Shown: positions 15,536 to 26,556, numbered from the stretch's first letter. The stretch is 64,000 bases of DNA from Clostridium mobile (GCF_018918285.1 NZ_JAHLQF010000001.1:821284-885283); one strand, 5' to 3'. Notes: generated by a model from the sequence alone, not told the origin. Numbers and translations: made by a program.

Positions 15536-16420
15536 CTAAAAAGTAAATAATATTTTACCTTGAATTACTAAAAATATTAATGCGGACAATAGGGAAATAT
15601 ACATAAGTCTATAGGATGACTTTCTGTCATATTTAGCATAAAAATAGCATGCATAATACATGCAAAATAACAATGCCATATTTAAAACACCGTAAGTCAT
15701 TTGTTTAAATGCAAACTGTTTCCCTGTACCAATTTTTACTGGATTAAAATTAGCATCAAAGCTTAAGGGCATTTTTGCTGGTAATTTATCTAATAAATAT
15801 AAAACAAAAGGGGTTAGTGTTAATATTAAAATTATTATAGTAGTACTTATTAAGGGAAGTAAAAATTTTTTATCCCTATGTAAATTTGTATTTTTTCTAA
15901 TAGAATAATCCCAAGTTGTAGACTTTATGCCTTTATTCAAAAGACATTGTTCAAATCTGTCACAATCCTCAGGTGATATAGCATAAGCCATATCCTCTGT
16001 CTTAATATAAATAATATCCTTATTAGAAGTTACATACATTCTCGCTATGCCTATATCATCTATTATGGATTTTCCTAAAGCAAAATAAGACTTGCCGTAT
16101 CCATATATCTTTATGCCCTTTATGTCCCCTTTAGTTCTTTGATATCCTAATATAGAATCTATTTTAATAATATCTTTTTTAAGTCCGAAAATACCTTTTA
16201 TACATATTTTTTCATCATCTATTATACATGCTAAACTATTGTATAGCAGTATATAATGCAACTCATATATATTTATTATAATTAGAGTAACCTTAAGCAA
16301 GTTTGATAACTCATAAGAATCTACTAAATGTATTAGTATTGCAATAAATAAGTTGTATAAAAGAGTCTCTCCTATAATGTAGGGAAGTCCTTTACCTTTA
16401 ATTTGTTTAAAGTTTTCCAT
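15536..16420 (-). CDS. PH-domain-containing membrane protein, unknown function
   Basis: The ATG at 16420 (MENFKQIKGK) has AAAGGTGATATT before it. About 294 residues. It has two membrane segments near the N-terminus, then a beta-rich region (IKGIFGLKKDIIKIDSILGY) typical of bacterial PH domains. A membrane helix then precedes a stretch SFDANFNPVKIGTGKQFAF, with further helices to the end. The gene lies between rpoD and trmK, a slot often used for a similar protein in clostridia. Function not known. Confidence 0.7.
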   Translation of the reverse strand: MENFKQIKGKGLPYIIGETLLYNLFIAILIHLVDSYELSNLLKVTLIIINIYELHYILLYNSLACIIDDEKICIKGIFGLKKDIIKIDSILGYQRTKGDIKGIKIYGYGKSYFALGKSIIDDIGIARMYVTSNKDIIYIKTEDMAYAISPEDCDRFEQCLLNKGIKSTTWDYSIRKNTNLHRDKKFLLPLISTTIIILILTLTPFVLYLLDKLPAKMPLSFDANFNPVKIGTGKQFAFKQMTYGVLNMALLFCMYYACYFYAKYDRKSSYRLMYISLLSALIFLVIQGKILFTF

Positions 16421-16466
16421 AATATCACCTTTACATATATTCATATATGATTATTTTATTTATGGA

Positions 16467-16488
16467 ATAAAGCACCGGGTGGTGCTTC
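16467..16488 (-). terminator. Weak hairpin terminator after rpoD
   Basis: AGCACC pairs with GGTGCT and is followed on the minus strand by TTATTCC. It overlaps the last bases of rpoD. Confidence 0.4.
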
Positions 16489-17552
16489 TAATCTAAATAA
16501 TCCTTTAATTTTTTACTTCTACTTGGATGTCTTAATTTTCTTAGAGCCTTAGCTTCTATTTGTCTTATTCTTTCTCTTGTTACGTTGAATTCTTTTCCAA
16601 CTTCTTCAAGAGTTCTAGCTCTTCCATCATCCAAACCGAATCTTAATCTAAGGACTTTTTCTTCCCTTGGAGTTAAAGTATCTAATACATTTATAAGCTG
16701 CTCTTTTAGCATTGTAAAGGCTGCTGCTTCAGCTGGAGCCGGAGCATCATCATCTGGTATAAAGTCTCCTAAATGGCTATCCTCTTCTTCCCCTATAGGT
16801 GTTTCTAAAGATACAGGTTCTTGCGCTATCTTCATTATTTCTCTTACCTTATCAACTGGCATATCCATATGCTTTGCTACTTCTTCTGGTACTGGCTCTC
16901 TTCCAAGTTCTTGTAACAGCTGTCTTGACACTCTTATTAATTTATTTATAGTTTCTACCATATGTACTGGGATTCTTATAGTTCTTGCCTGATCTGCTAT
17001 GGCTCTTGTTATAGCCTGCCTTATCCACCAAGTAGCATATGTACTAAACTTGTATCCTTTTCTATAATCGAATTTTTCTACAGCTTTTATTAATCCTAGG
17101 TTACCTTCTTGAATTAAGTCTAAGAAAAGCATTCCTCTACCTACATATCTTTTAGCAATACTTACTACTAATCTTAAGTTTGCTTCAGCTAATTTTTTCT
17201 TAGCTGCCTGATCTCCCTCTTCAATCTTTTTTGCTAACTCTATTTCTTCATCTGAGGATAAAAGAGGAACTTTACCTATTTCCTTTAGATACATTCTTAC
17301 TGGGTCATCTATTGCTATACCTTCTGGTACGGATAAATCTAATTCCTCCTCTGGAACATCTGCATCCTGCATATCTCCTATAACATCTATTCCCATGGAT
17401 TCTAGAACTTCGTACACCTTCTCTATCTGGTCTGGGCTTAAGTCTACTTCATCTAGTTCATCCATTATCTCTTTATATGTAAGAGTTCCACTTTTCTTAC
17501 CTTTTTCAATTAGTTTTTTTACTAGTTGCATCTTTGCACCCTTATCTTTCAT
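16488..17552 (-). CDS. rpoD: RNA polymerase major sigma factor SigA (RpoD)
   Basis: The ATG at 17552 ([13 protein letters not shown]) has TAAGGAGGCATTTATTA upstream and gives 354 residues; a longer open frame is not supported by a ribosome site. The N-terminal region 1.1 is short. Region 1.2 has [17 protein letters not shown]. Region 2 has [37 protein letters not shown] and the promoter -10 helix [20 protein letters not shown]. Region 3 has [17 protein letters not shown]. Region 4 ends with [20 protein letters not shown], which reads the -35 box. It follows dnaG by 22 bases, the classic dnaG-rpoD macromolecular synthesis arrangement. Confidence 0.98.
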   Translation of the reverse strand: MKDKGAKMQLVKKLIEKGKKSGTLTYKEIMDELDEVDLSPDQIEKVYEVLESMGIDVIGDMQDADVPEEELDLSVPEGIAIDDPVRMYLKEIGKVPLLSSDEEIELAKKIEEGDQAAKKKLAEANLRLVVSIAKRYVGRGMLFLDLIQEGNLGLIKAVEKFDYRKGYKFSTYATWWIRQAITRAIADQARTIRIPVHMVETINKLIRVSRQLLQELGREPVPEEVAKHMDMPVDKVREIMKIAQEPVSLETPIGEEEDSHLGDFIPDDDAPAPAEAAAFTMLKEQLINVLDTLTPREEKVLRLRFGLDDGRARTLEEVGKEFNVTRERIRQIEAKALRKLRHPSRSKKLKDYLD

Positions 17553-17574
17553 TAATAAATGCCTCCTTACGCTA

Positions 17575-19338
17575 TTACTGCATACCATCCAACTGTTTTT
17601 GTATATTAAAAAGCTGCTGCGCTAACTCTAATGATTCTTTAAGTCTTCCTTCAGATTCTAGCTTTTTTATTTTTTCCATAATTTCTTTTTTAGTTTGATC
17701 TAATTTAAGTCTTTTTAATTCTCTTACATAATCGTCTATCAATAACTTATAATTGCAATCGTCATCTATAATATTAATTTCTTTGATTTTTATCCATTCT
17801 TCTATAATATTGTAATTCATAAATTTACTTTCTATTAAAGCAGTGATTTCATCTTCATTCTTATCCAAATTCTCTAATACGAATTTATAAATTTCTCTTC
17901 TTCCTTGTGAAATGAAATATTCTTCTTTTAATGTTTCTAATATATATTCTTTCATTTCTTCCTTACTTACAATTATATTAATCAAAGTTCGTTCGCATTT
18001 TACATAAACTGGTTCTAAATAATATTTATTTCCAAAAAATTCATTACTATTCATTAAATTGTTATTATTTCCATCTTTCTGCAATTTATTATTCATTAAG
18101 TCGTATAAAGCCTGATTTTGTATGCCAGTTTTCTGTGAAAGCTTATTTATATAGATGTCTTTTTCTACTGGTTGTAAGTCTCTTATTATATCTAAAGCAA
18201 TTTCTGCATATTTTGCAACATCATTAGGATTTTTTAAATTTAATCCTTTAGCTGCTTTTTCTATTTTATAATCCTCTAATTCCATTGATCTTTCTATTAA
18301 TTTCAGAAACTCATCTTTTCCGTTATTTTTTATAAAGTCGTCAGGATCCTTTCCTTTTGGTATAGAAAGCACCCTTACATCAAACCCTTCTTCCTTTAAA
18401 ATTTCCAATCCTCTTAAAGTAGCCTTTTCCCCTGCTGAATCAGCATCATATGCTATAACAACCTTATCTGCATATCTTTTTAATAACTTAGCCTGATTAG
18501 AAGTGAAAGCCGTACCTAAAGAGGCTACCGCTGCTTTTACCCCATGTTGATGAAGTGAAATACAATCCATATAGCCTTCGACAATTATAAACATTTTTTC
18601 TTCATTGTTTTCAATTGCATAGTTTATACCGTAAAGATTTGTTCCTTTTTTGAATATTGAGGTTTCTGGAGAGTTCAAATATTTAGGATTTGAGTTATCC
18701 ATAACTCTCCCCCCAAAACCAATTACCTTACCCCTATAATCGAACACAGGAAAAATAATCCTATTTCTAAACCTATCATAATACCTATCATTTTTATTTT
18801 TTAATATTAGCCCTGCTGATAGCATATCTAATTCAGTATACCCTTTTCCTTTTAGATACTTTAAAAGGGAGTCCCATGAATTCAATGCATAACCAAGCCC
18901 AAACTTATTAATTGTCTTCGAGCCTAAACCTCTTTTAATTAAATAGTCCATAGCTGATTTGTTTTTTCTTAAATTATAATAAAAATATCTAGCTGCTTCT
19001 GTATTAATCTTATAAAGTTTATTACTATTATCAGTAATAGAGGATTTACTATCTTCTATTTCTATATTGGCTCTATCTGCTAACATTTTAATAGTGTCTA
19101 CATATGTTAGATTTTTGGTCTTCATAACAAAAGTTATTACATTTCCAGCTTCGCCACAACCAAAGCATTTATATATCTGTTTATCTGGAGTAACTGTAAA
19201 GGATGGAGTCTTCTCATTATGAAATGGACATAATCCTGTATAATATCTTCCTGACTTCTTAAGTCTAACAGTTTCTGAAATAACATCTACTATGTTGTTA
19301 TACTCTTTTACCTTTTGAATGACATCTTCCGATATCAA
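17575..19338 (-). CDS. dnaG: DNA primase
   Basis: A 587-residue primase that makes RNA primers for lagging-strand synthesis. The CHC2 zinc-binding domain has Cys37, His40, Cys58 and Cys61 ([23 protein letters not shown]). The TOPRIM catalytic domain has [19 protein letters not shown] and [19 protein letters not shown]. The C-terminal part is helical and should bind DnaB helicase. It starts at TTG 19338 behind a GGTGAATTGTG stretch. It is followed by rpoD and preceded by a 225-bp AT-rich spacer that separates it from dgt. Confidence 0.97.
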   Translation of the reverse strand: MISEDVIQKVKEYNNIVDVISETVRLKKSGRYYTGLCPFHNEKTPSFTVTPDKQIYKCFGCGEAGNVITFVMKTKNLTYVDTIKMLADRANIEIEDSKSSITDNSNKLYKINTEAARYFYYNLRKNKSAMDYLIKRGLGSKTINKFGLGYALNSWDSLLKYLKGKGYTELDMLSAGLILKNKNDRYYDRFRNRIIFPVFDYRGKVIGFGGRVMDNSNPKYLNSPETSIFKKGTNLYGINYAIENNEEKMFIIVEGYMDCISLHQHGVKAAVASLGTAFTSNQAKLLKRYADKVVIAYDADSAGEKATLRGLEILKEEGFDVRVLSIPKGKDPDDFIKNNGKDEFLKLIERSMELEDYKIEKAAKGLNLKNPNDVAKYAEIALDIIRDLQPVEKDIYINKLSQKTGIQNQALYDLMNNKLQKDGNNNNLMNSNEFFGNKYYLEPVYVKCERTLINIIVSKEEMKEYILETLKEEYFISQGRREIYKFVLENLDKNEDEITALIESKFMNYNIIEEWIKIKEINIIDDDCNYKLLIDDYVRELKRLKLDQTKKEIMEKIKKLESEGRLKESLELAQQLFNIQKQLDGMQ

Positions 19339-19563
19339 TTACACAATTCACCTAACCTTCAAATTTATAATTTCCTACCAAGTTTTATTTTATTCGACAA
19401 ATAACTTAGAAATCCTTCTTTATTCTAAATTATTTTTTTGGTAAGATTATCATAAAATATATATTCTTTATAAAACTAAAATATCCTTCAAAATCATATT
19501 ATTTTCTAATTTATCACTTAAATTTATTTTACCTTAACACCTTGGTAATTATTCTGATTTTAA

Positions 19564-20592
19564 CTAATATATTACAATTTTAGGTACATATATACTATTA
19601 AATAATAATAAGCAGTAATCATCACTCATTCCAGCTATATAATCTGCTACTCCTTGATGAAGCCCTTCCTTTTCCACTACAGTCTTGTAAAATTCTGGCA
19701 TCTTTTGCGGATACTTTAAATAGTATTCATATACCTGTCTTAATACAAACTTAGCTTTATCTCTTTCTTCTTTTAGTATGGAACCTTTATATACATAAGC
19801 AAACATAAAATCTCTTAGCTCTCTTAAAGCTTTTTCTATGCTTTCACTTAAAGATACTTCTATTTTTCCATTTTTTATATTATTTATAGTAGTATATACA
19901 CAATCCTTTACTAAAGTGTCTATCCTCTCACCATGAGTATTACCTAGTATATCCAATATATAGCTTGGTATATCCTGTTTTTTCAAAAGTCCTGCTCTTA
20001 TAGAGTCATCTATATCATGATTTACATAGGCAATTTTATCACTATATTTTACTACTTGCCCTTCTAAAGTAAAAGCCTTTTTATTGTTTTTAGAAAAACC
20101 ACTATGATTTAATATGCCGTCAATAACTTCTGGAGTTAAATTAAGCCCCTTACCTTGCCTTTCAATCTTAGTTAGCACTCTAACACTATTCACATTATGT
20201 TTAAAACCATTAGGAAGCAGCTCATTTAATACTTCTTCCCCATTATGTGCAAAAGCTACATGGCCTATATCGTGGCCAAGGGCAATCGCCTCGATTAAAT
20301 CCTCATTTAATCCTATGCCTTTTCCTATGGTTTTACCTATTTGCGCCACTTCTAAGGTATGGGTTAATCTTGTTCTATAATGGTCTCCCCAAGTTTTTAT
20401 GTAGACTTGAGTTTTGTGCTTTAATCTCCTAAAAGATTTGCTATGAATTATCCTATCTCTATCCACCATGTAAACAGTTCTTATTTCATCCCCTATTTCC
20501 TTTATATTCCTCCCTAATGAACCTGTAGATTTAGCAGCTTGAGGAATTAAACTCAATTCTTCATTATACTCGATTTTCTTTCTTATTTCCAT
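19564..20592 (-). CDS. dgt: Deoxyguanosinetriphosphate triphosphohydrolase-like protein (Dgt)
   Basis: An HD-domain nucleotidase of the dGTPase family, about 342 residues with the ATG at 20592 (a longer start at 20604 is possible). Signatures include [34 protein letters not shown] (His78) and [19 protein letters not shown] (His107, Asp108), with [20 protein letters not shown] further on. The HD residues bind the metal. It is encoded just upstream of dnaG and rpoD, as in other clostridia. It is expected to hydrolyse dGTP or related deoxynucleotides and may adjust nucleotide pools; the substrate is inferred from the family. Confidence 0.92.
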   Translation of the reverse strand: MEIRKKIEYNEELSLIPQAAKSTGSLGRNIKEIGDEIRTVYMVDRDRIIHSKSFRRLKHKTQVYIKTWGDHYRTRLTHTLEVAQIGKTIGKGIGLNEDLIEAIALGHDIGHVAFAHNGEEVLNELLPNGFKHNVNSVRVLTKIERQGKGLNLTPEVIDGILNHSGFSKNNKKAFTLEGQVVKYSDKIAYVNHDIDDSIRAGLLKKQDIPSYILDILGNTHGERIDTLVKDCVYTTINNIKNGKIEVSLSESIEKALRELRDFMFAYVYKGSILKEERDKAKFVLRQVYEYYLKYPQKMPEFYKTVVEKEGLHQGVADYIAGMSDDYCLLLFNSIYVPKIVIY

Positions 20593-20740
20593 AACTATCA
20601 CCATATTACCTATTCTATATTTTAAGTAAAAAGTCCTCTATTTAATTATTACCATTGCAAATATATTAATAAGTATATGTATAATATTAAAAATTAATTA
20701 ATATGATTATAAAGAGAAAACTAAGATAAGGAGTGTTCAT

Positions 20741-21805
20741 ATGCCTATTGCGGCTGGAGAATATAATATTAATATATTGGCTGAAGAAAATATAAAAAAA
20801 TACATTCTACCTTATTATGGTCTAGATAATTTTCTAGTTACTCAGATTAAATTTAAAGATACAGATAAGCAAAGAGCTGTTTATAAAGTATACTCAAAAG
20901 ATGAGAGCTATTGCTTAAAGAAGGTTTATTTTCCACTAGATCATCTTCTCTTTGTCTACTCCTCCATTGAATGGTTTTATAGGTATGGTATTAATGTGCC
21001 GAAAATATTGCCTACTTTAAATAGGAATAGATATGTGGAATTTAATAATATGTTATTTATATTAACCCCATGGATTGAAGGGGAAAAATGTGATTATGAC
21101 AATGAAGAACATGTTTTAGTCTCTGCCAAAAACTTAGCTTTAATGCACTCATGTGGTAAAAACTTTTCTCCTATAGAGGGGAGCTATGTGAGGTATGGAA
21201 GAGATGATCTTCATAGATCCATTCAAAAGCGTTTTCATCAGCTTTTGAATTGTTCTAATTTAGCTTTCAATTATAAAGATAACTTTTCAAAAATATTTTT
21301 ACAAAACTTTGATACTAATATAGTAATGGCTCAAACTTCTTCAACTGTTGGATCTACAATTGATAATTCTAATCTTAGTACCTCTTTATGTCACCTTGAC
21401 TATGTGAATAAAAATTTAATCTTTGATCCAAAAAACAACATATGGGTAATAGATTTTGATAAATGTAAAATTGATTATTGCGTTCATGATATTGGATACT
21501 TTATGAGGAGATTTTTAAGGAGAGATAAAACTAATTGGAATGTACAATTAGCATTAAACTGCATTCACGCATATGAGAGTATTAAGCCATTGACCTTAGA
21601 TGAATATAAATATCTTTTAGTATACCTGGGATACCCTCAAAAATATTGGAAGATATCTAGAGATTATTATAAAAACATTAATAAATGCAATAAAAAATCC
21701 TTTATCAAAATTTTAAATAAATCTGTAGAAAACAACGATAAACAACTAGAATTTGTTATAGGTTTTAGTAAGTATATTGAAGAAAGATTTAATGTGAAAT
21801 TATAA
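20741..21805 (+). CDS. CotS-family spore coat kinase-like protein
   Basis: A 354-residue protein of the aminoglycoside-phosphotransferase (APH) fold as in the Bacillus CotS/YsxE group. The N-lobe has QRAVYKVYSKDESYCLKK. The catalytic loop has CHLDYVNKNLIF (His218, Asp220, Asn225) and the metal site is WVIDFDKC (Asp238, Asp240). These residues are intact, so phosphotransfer is possible, although CotS proteins are mainly known as coat proteins. AAGGAGTGTTCAT precedes the ATG. It is a single plus-strand gene ended by a bidirectional terminator shared with the radical SAM gene. Confidence 0.85.
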   Translation: MPIAAGEYNINILAEENIKKYILPYYGLDNFLVTQIKFKDTDKQRAVYKVYSKDESYCLKKVYFPLDHLLFVYSSIEWFYRYGINVPKILPTLNRNRYVEFNNMLFILTPWIEGEKCDYDNEEHVLVSAKNLALMHSCGKNFSPIEGSYVRYGRDDLHRSIQKRFHQLLNCSNLAFNYKDNFSKIFLQNFDTNIVMAQTSSTVGSTIDNSNLSTSLCHLDYVNKNLIFDPKNNIWVIDFDKCKIDYCVHDIGYFMRRFLRRDKTNWNVQLALNCIHAYESIKPLTLDEYKYLLVYLGYPQKYWKISRDYYKNINKCNKKSFIKILNKSVENNDKQLEFVIGFSKYIEERFNVKL

Positions 21806-21922
21806 AAAAGTTTTTGCTTCTTATTATCATTGTTATAATTAAATCTTTGTGAAAATTTAGATTAGTCCACAGAGAAGAATTTAAAATTAATATAGGTGTT
21901 TTCATAGAGAAAATACCTTATA

Positions 21923-21957
21923 ATAAAAAGCTTTTGGCATTACCAAAAGCTTTTTAT
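21923..21957. terminator. Bidirectional intrinsic terminator
   Basis: AAAAAGCTTTTGG pairs with CCAAAAGCTTTTT around a CATTA loop, with T-runs on both strands. It lies between the convergent cotS-like and radical SAM genes. Confidence 0.9.
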
Positions 21958-21992
21958 TAACTTCAAGAATTTTTCTATAAAAATTCCACCAC

Positions 21993-23339
21993 CTACTTTA
22001 TACAATAAGCTAACCATCTAAAAAATCTTCCTATATTTTTAAAAGAAACTATATCGCATAATAATTCAGTGAACTTTCCAAACTTCCTATAAAATAAATT
22101 AAATGATAGAAATGGAATCCATTGTTTTTTAGATTTTGGTAGTCTTTTCATTATATTTTTAAAGATGTACACTTCTTTATATATCCATAGATAGCCATTA
22201 TATAATTCTTCTGCTGTCATATTCTTGGGTTTATATACCACATGGGCAGTGTTATACTTTGACAAATTAAAATCTACAATTCTATTTTCCTCTATTAATG
22301 ATAAGTATAACTTTGTACCAGGATATGGGGTAAGGATATGTGAGGTCACCGTTTCTATCTTATTTTTGACTATCCATTCTAATGTGTTCTTAAATACAGA
22401 GACATCATCTTCATCTAATCCGAAAACAAAACTTGCATTTATCATTATTCCCCTCTTATGAATTTCATCTACAAGTTTCTCATATCTCTTTACACTATTT
22501 TGCACCTTATGGACACTATCTATTGACTTACTATTTATACTTTCAAAACCTATAAATAGACTTTGACAGCCAGATTCCTTCATTTCATCTAATAATTCAG
22601 GCATGTCCACTATATTGGAAGTAACCGCTGCGTTCCATTTTAGTTTAAGAGGTTTTATTTCCTTTAACAATTTTTTTGTCCATTTAGGATTTCCAATAAA
22701 ATTATCATCAATAAACATTATATGTCTTGTTTTTAATGCCTTTATATCTTTAATTACATTATCTATAGGTCTATTAATATAAGTTTTAAGTACATTTTTG
22801 CAGCTATTATAGCAGAAATCACATTGAAAAGGACATCCCCTACTTGTACTAATTATATTAGTATATAAATACTTTTTATTATCAATAATATGATAATTAG
22901 GTGATACTATTTCTTTCCCGTAAATACCTTCCATATCATAATATATCTTCTTAAGTGAATTATTTTCTTTATCCTTAAGGATTTTTGCCCAAACTCTCTC
23001 AGCCATTCCCACACATATTGTGTCAAAACTATTAAGAGCACCCTCTGGATCTGCTGTAATATGTATACCTCCTGCAATTACTGTTACTCCACGATTTCTA
23101 AACTCTTTTGATATTTCCACCGCTCTATTCATAACATCTACAGTGACAGTTATTGCTACCAAATCTACAGGTTCATCGAAATCTATCTTTTCAACATTTT
23201 CATTTTCAATAATGACTTCATATTCTTTCGGCGTAAGATTTGCTATTGTGAGTAATGCTAGTGAAGGAGACATTCTTGTTTTTAACTTTGTATCCATTGG
23301 TCTTGGTAGCATTGCAGGTTGAATTAATTTAATCTTCAT
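21993..23339 (-). CDS. B12-binding-domain radical SAM protein
   Basis: A 448-residue enzyme. The N-terminal half has the cobalamin-binding-like fold (DLVAITVTVDVMNRAVEIS, GVTVIAGGIHITADPEGAL). The radical SAM cluster motif is C169xxxC173xxC176 in RGCPFQCDFCYNSC. Later motifs are HIMFIDDNFIGNPKW, GFESINSKSI, MINASFVFGLDEDD and HILTPYPGTKLY, which match B12-dependent radical SAM methylases and relatives of the BchE type. The substrate is unknown. CGGGGAGGTAATAT precedes the ATG. It stands alone between a cotS-like gene and an XRE/DUF2975 unit. Confidence 0.88.
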   Translation of the reverse strand: MKIKLIQPAMLPRPMDTKLKTRMSPSLALLTIANLTPKEYEVIIENENVEKIDFDEPVDLVAITVTVDVMNRAVEISKEFRNRGVTVIAGGIHITADPEGALNSFDTICVGMAERVWAKILKDKENNSLKKIYYDMEGIYGKEIVSPNYHIIDNKKYLYTNIISTSRGCPFQCDFCYNSCKNVLKTYINRPIDNVIKDIKALKTRHIMFIDDNFIGNPKWTKKLLKEIKPLKLKWNAAVTSNIVDMPELLDEMKESGCQSLFIGFESINSKSIDSVHKVQNSVKRYEKLVDEIHKRGIMINASFVFGLDEDDVSVFKNTLEWIVKNKIETVTSHILTPYPGTKLYLSLIEENRIVDFNLSKYNTAHVVYKPKNMTAEELYNGYLWIYKEVYIFKNIMKRLPKSKKQWIPFLSFNLFYRKFGKFTELLCDIVSFKNIGRFFRWLAYCIK

Positions 23340-23384
23340 ATATTACCTCCCCGAATAAACTTTACTCACCATTTAACTAATCTA

Positions 23385-23594
23385 CTATGTGTCATTTCTG
23401 TATTCTAAAATATCACCTGGTTGGCAGTCCAAAGCTTTGCATATTGCCTCTAAAGTTGAAAATCTAATAGCTTTTGCCTTTCCGTTCTTTAGTATAGAGA
23501 GGTTTGCCATGGTTATTCCAACTTTCTCCGAAAGTTCAGTTACACTCATTTTTCTTTTAGCCAACATCACATCAACATTGATTATAATAGCCAT
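23385..23594 (-). CDS. Small XRE-family HTH regulator (YozG type)
   Basis: A 69-residue helix-turn-helix protein (MSVTELSEKVGITMANLSIL then STLEAICKALDCQPGDILEY). The end pattern, where CQPGDIL closes the domain, is typical of the YozG group that sits beside DUF2975 membrane proteins. GTGAGGTGATATA-type ribosome site precedes the ATG. It is the second gene of a two-gene operon, 9 bases after the DUF2975 gene. It probably regulates this operon. Confidence 0.88.
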   Translation of the reverse strand: MAIIINVDVMLAKRKMSVTELSEKVGITMANLSILKNGKAKAIRFSTLEAICKALDCQPGDILEYRNDT

Positions 23595-23603
23595 TATATC
23601 ACC

Positions 23604-24056
23604 TCATACTGTTAAATCATTTTCTGATTTTATATCTATGGCTTCTTTTAAAAGCTTTTGAAGAACAGCAGCAAAGACTGCAATCACCATTGACCCAAAA
23701 ATAATGATGATTGGAAATGCTACGAGACCTGGAGCATCATCTGCTTCCGCTATAGGAACTAAGAATGGTACTAATCCTGCATATATAATACTGATTGTGT
23801 TTGCACAGTATTTTATATTCTTTAAAGCATTTACAGAAATTTGAGAGAAAGCTTTGTTCTTGTCAATATAGCTTAAAAGTTTTAAAGCCTGATAAAGAGC
23901 AAAGAAATACGTTATCGCTGATGCATACACACCCATTAAAATAGAAAAGTGTAAATAATTTATAAATCCAGGCACCCAAAATATACACAGAGCAAGAACC
24001 GGAATTCCAATAAGAATAACAGCTATCTTTAAGAAAATTGTGGAATATTCTTTCAT
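23604..24056 (-). CDS. DUF2975 family membrane protein
   Basis: About 150 residues from the ATG at 24056 (MKEYSTIFLKIAVILIG), which follows GTGAGGTGCTTTTT; the open frame extends 20 codons further but without support. It has four hydrophobic segments with the DUF2975 pattern FFALYQALKLLSYIDKNKAFSQISVNALKNIKYC between the second and third. These proteins pair with YozG-type XRE regulators, as here. Function is unknown. Confidence 0.85.
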   Translation of the reverse strand: MKEYSTIFLKIAVILIGIPVLALCIFWVPGFINYLHFSILMGVYASAITYFFALYQALKLLSYIDKNKAFSQISVNALKNIKYCANTISIIYAGLVPFLVPIAEADDAPGLVAFPIIIIFGSMVIAVFAAVLQKLLKEAIDIKSENDLTV

Positions 24057-24170
24057 AAAAAGCACCTCACTTTTAATTTCTATGTATATGATAGCATGTT
24101 TTTTATCGTTTATCAATAAATTTTTATTTATTTACATTATATATTTGTTGAATTATTCTATTTCATAATA

Positions 24171-24207
24171 AAAAAGAGCATTTCTGATTTATGCAGAAAT
24201 GCTCTCT
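24171..24207 (-). terminator. Intrinsic terminator of the NfeD-flotillin operon
   Basis: On the minus strand AGAGCATTTCTG pairs with CAGAAATGCTCT around CATAAAT and is followed by TTTTTATTATG. Confidence 0.85.
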
Positions 24208-24322
24208 ATAAATTTAAATTCTACCCATCCATATTAACTATAATAAAAGCCTATAATTTATTATGGAAAATGATATACTTTTTATGATCATTAATGAAAC
24301 TATTAAGTTTTATTTCTTATTT

Positions 24323-25930
24323 CTATTCTTCACTACCATCTTTCATATCTTTTATTGCATTATTATATTTTTCTAAAGATTCATTGGTGTTTTTAGGTAA
24401 TCCTTGAATATCAATTTTAATCTCTTTATCAGTTTTAGCTTTAATTGTATTTGATTTCATAACATCAGTTAAATCAAATCCTATAGTTTCTTTAACTGCT
24501 TCAGTAACTGCTTTAAGTGCTCCAACTGTATAACCCGTTACATTAGATACACCGTCTGACCCCTCTCCAGAACCACCTATAATAGTAATGTTTCCAATTT
24601 TTGATAATGGTTCTGCAACAGCTTTTGCAATCTCTGGTAATTTTTCAATAACCATCTGTAATTTACCTGCTTCATCCATTTTAGCAAGCGCTTCAGCTTT
24701 CTTTTCAAGAGCTTCTGCTTCAGCTAAACCTTTAGCTCTTATAGCATCTGCCTCTGCTAAACCTCTTGACTCTATAACCTTAGCTTGTGCCTCTCCCTCT
24801 AATCTCAATTTCTCAGCTTCAGCCTCAGCTCTCTTTAACTGTTCAAACTTATTAGCTTCTGCCTCTAATTCTCTTCTTTTTCTTTCTGCTTCAGCAGGTT
24901 TAACAACTGTTTCTAATAATTCTGCTTGTTTTCTTTCTGCCTTTTTCTCCGCTAGTTCTATTCTTCTTTGTTCAGATGCAATCTCTATTTGAACTTCAGC
25001 TTCAGCTATTTCTTTATCACGTTGCTTCTCAAGAAGCGTAGCATCCATTTCAGTACCCTTTGTTTCTTTTGATGTTATATTAGATTGAATTTGATAAGCC
25101 GCGTCAGATACAGCTCTCAATCCCTCTTGCTCTTTCTTGTATGCTAAAATTTTTAATTGTTTATTTTTCTCTGCCTCTGCCACCTGAGCTTCAGCCTCTA
25201 ATTCTGCTTGCTTACCTATTCTACGTGCTTCAGCTGTTCTTATTTGCTTTTCTTTAGCCGCTTCAGCTGTTCTTATTTCTCTTTCCTTGTCTGCCTCAGC
25301 TTCAGCTATAGACGCCGCTGATTTCACCTTAGCTATTTGCTCTTTACCTAATGCCTCTATATACCCCTCATCATCTGTAATATCATTTATAGTAAATGAT
25401 TTTAACTCTAATCCCATATCCCCAAGCTCAGTTCCCGCTACTTGCTGAACTTTAGCCGCAAAACTTTCCCTATCATTGTATATATCTTCAACACTCATTG
25501 ATGATACAATTTCACGAAGTTTACCTTTACATACCTCAGATGCTTGTGTTCTTATAGTACTAACTGTTTCAGCTTCTTTGGCACTATTAAACTGCTGTAC
25601 TGCCGCTAATATGCTGCTCTCATCATTCTTTACTTTTATAACTACTACACCTTCAGCATTAATCGTAACCCCTAACGCTGTCTTTGTTTGCCTAATCTCC
25701 ACTGGAAACATAATATTTTCCAAAGTAATTGTATCCATTCTCTGTACTACTGGTATTACAACTGTTCCACCACCAGTTACTACTTTAGGTTTCCCAAAGC
25801 CTACAATTACTGCCGCCTTGTCTGAAGGCACTTTTTTCCATGTACTCAATATTCCAGCAATGACTAGTATTAATCCAATTACTATAAGTCCAACTGTTCC
25901 AAATAATGAACTAAAAATAACGTCTGCCAT
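24323..25930 (-). CDS. Flotillin-like SPFH protein (FloT/YuaG type)
   Basis: A 535-residue membrane scaffold protein. An N-terminal hydrophobic anchor (GLIVIGLILVIAGILSTW) is followed by the SPFH domain (about residues 30-210). A long coiled coil with AEAE/AEAK repeats (about 205-430) leads to a short conserved C-terminal region (GAGKLQMVIEKLPEIAKAVA-like). Flotillins organise ordered membrane patches and influence protein secretion and signalling. AAATGGGGGGTATATAA precedes the ATG. It lies directly after the NfeD-like gene, the usual yuaF-floT order. Confidence 0.93.
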   Translation of the reverse strand: MADVIFSSLFGTVGLIVIGLILVIAGILSTWKKVPSDKAAVIVGFGKPKVVTGGGTVVIPVVQRMDTITLENIMFPVEIRQTKTALGVTINAEGVVVIKVKNDESSILAAVQQFNSAKEAETVSTIRTQASEVCKGKLREIVSSMSVEDIYNDRESFAAKVQQVAGTELGDMGLELKSFTINDITDDEGYIEALGKEQIAKVKSAASIAEAEADKEREIRTAEAAKEKQIRTAEARRIGKQAELEAEAQVAEAEKNKQLKILAYKKEQEGLRAVSDAAYQIQSNITSKETKGTEMDATLLEKQRDKEIAEAEVQIEIASEQRRIELAEKKAERKQAELLETVVKPAEAERKRRELEAEANKFEQLKRAEAEAEKLRLEGEAQAKVIESRGLAEADAIRAKGLAEAEALEKKAEALAKMDEAGKLQMVIEKLPEIAKAVAEPLSKIGNITIIGGSGEGSDGVSNVTGYTVGALKAVTEAVKETIGFDLTDVMKSNTIKAKTDKEIKIDIQGLPKNTNESLEKYNNAIKDMKDGSEE

Positions 25931-25956
25931 TTATATACCCCCCATTTATTTAATTT

Positions 25957-26538
25957 TTATTGCTTACCTTTCAGTAATATAACGTAACAAATTTTTTTCT
26001 CAATATCAAAATCTGATATTATTACTTCTTGTCCTTGGTTTATAACATATTCACCTTCCACACCTGCATAAGGACTTAATGTTGCTCTATAAGTTATAAT
26101 AGCTCCTGTACTATCTGTTAATGATATAACGCCATCGCTAAGAGGTGTTATTCTCAATACTACAATACCTACCATACCTATTAAATCACTAGATTTTAAT
26201 GCTATGGGATCATTTGATTTTAATTTACGTACTATAAACTTATATACAGATGTATATGCTATTATTGAAGCTATTAAAGATACTCCTAGTAGTAATACAA
26301 CTGTTATAGTGTTAGTCATAAACTTCATTAAAAATAATCCAAATGAACTAAATACTATTAGTGCAAATGAAAAACACATTATATTAAATGGAATAAGTCC
26401 ATCAAAATCTATATCAACATCAAAATCTAAATTAATTAATGAAGTAGTTGTGCCTAATAAGATGTCTAATAAAGGGATTATGAAACCTATGAATAAACAT
26501 ATATCTAATATCATTTTTAATAAATTCATGCTCACCAA
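25957..26538 (-). CDS. NfeD-like (YuaF/YqiJ) membrane protein
   Basis: A protein of about 193 residues with several membrane segments in the first 125 residues. A C-terminal OB-like beta domain follows (LIGMVGIVVLRITPLSDGVI; YVINQGQEVIISDFDIEKKI), the NfeD domain that partners flotillin. The start is ambiguous: TTG at 26538, GTG at 26535 and ATG at 26529 are close together behind GGTGGTGGGGATA. It is the first or second gene of the flotillin operon. Confidence 0.85.
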   Translation of the reverse strand: MVSMNLLKMILDICLFIGFIIPLLDILLGTTTSLINLDFDVDIDFDGLIPFNIMCFSFALIVFSSFGLFLMKFMTNTITVVLLLGVSLIASIIAYTSVYKFIVRKLKSNDPIALKSSDLIGMVGIVVLRITPLSDGVISLTDSTGAIITYRATLSPYAGVEGEYVINQGQEVIISDFDIEKKICYVILLKGKQ

Positions 26539-26556
26539 ATATCCCCACCACCTATT

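Noticed and set aside
16445..16500. Riboswitch or attenuator at the rpoD end
   Set aside because: A 6-bp stem with a short T-run is best seen as a weak terminator.
24588..24992. A plus-strand Ala/Ser-rich frame inside the flotillin gene
   Set aside because: Antisense of the AEAE coiled-coil repeats; the bias is produced by the repeat, not by coding selection.
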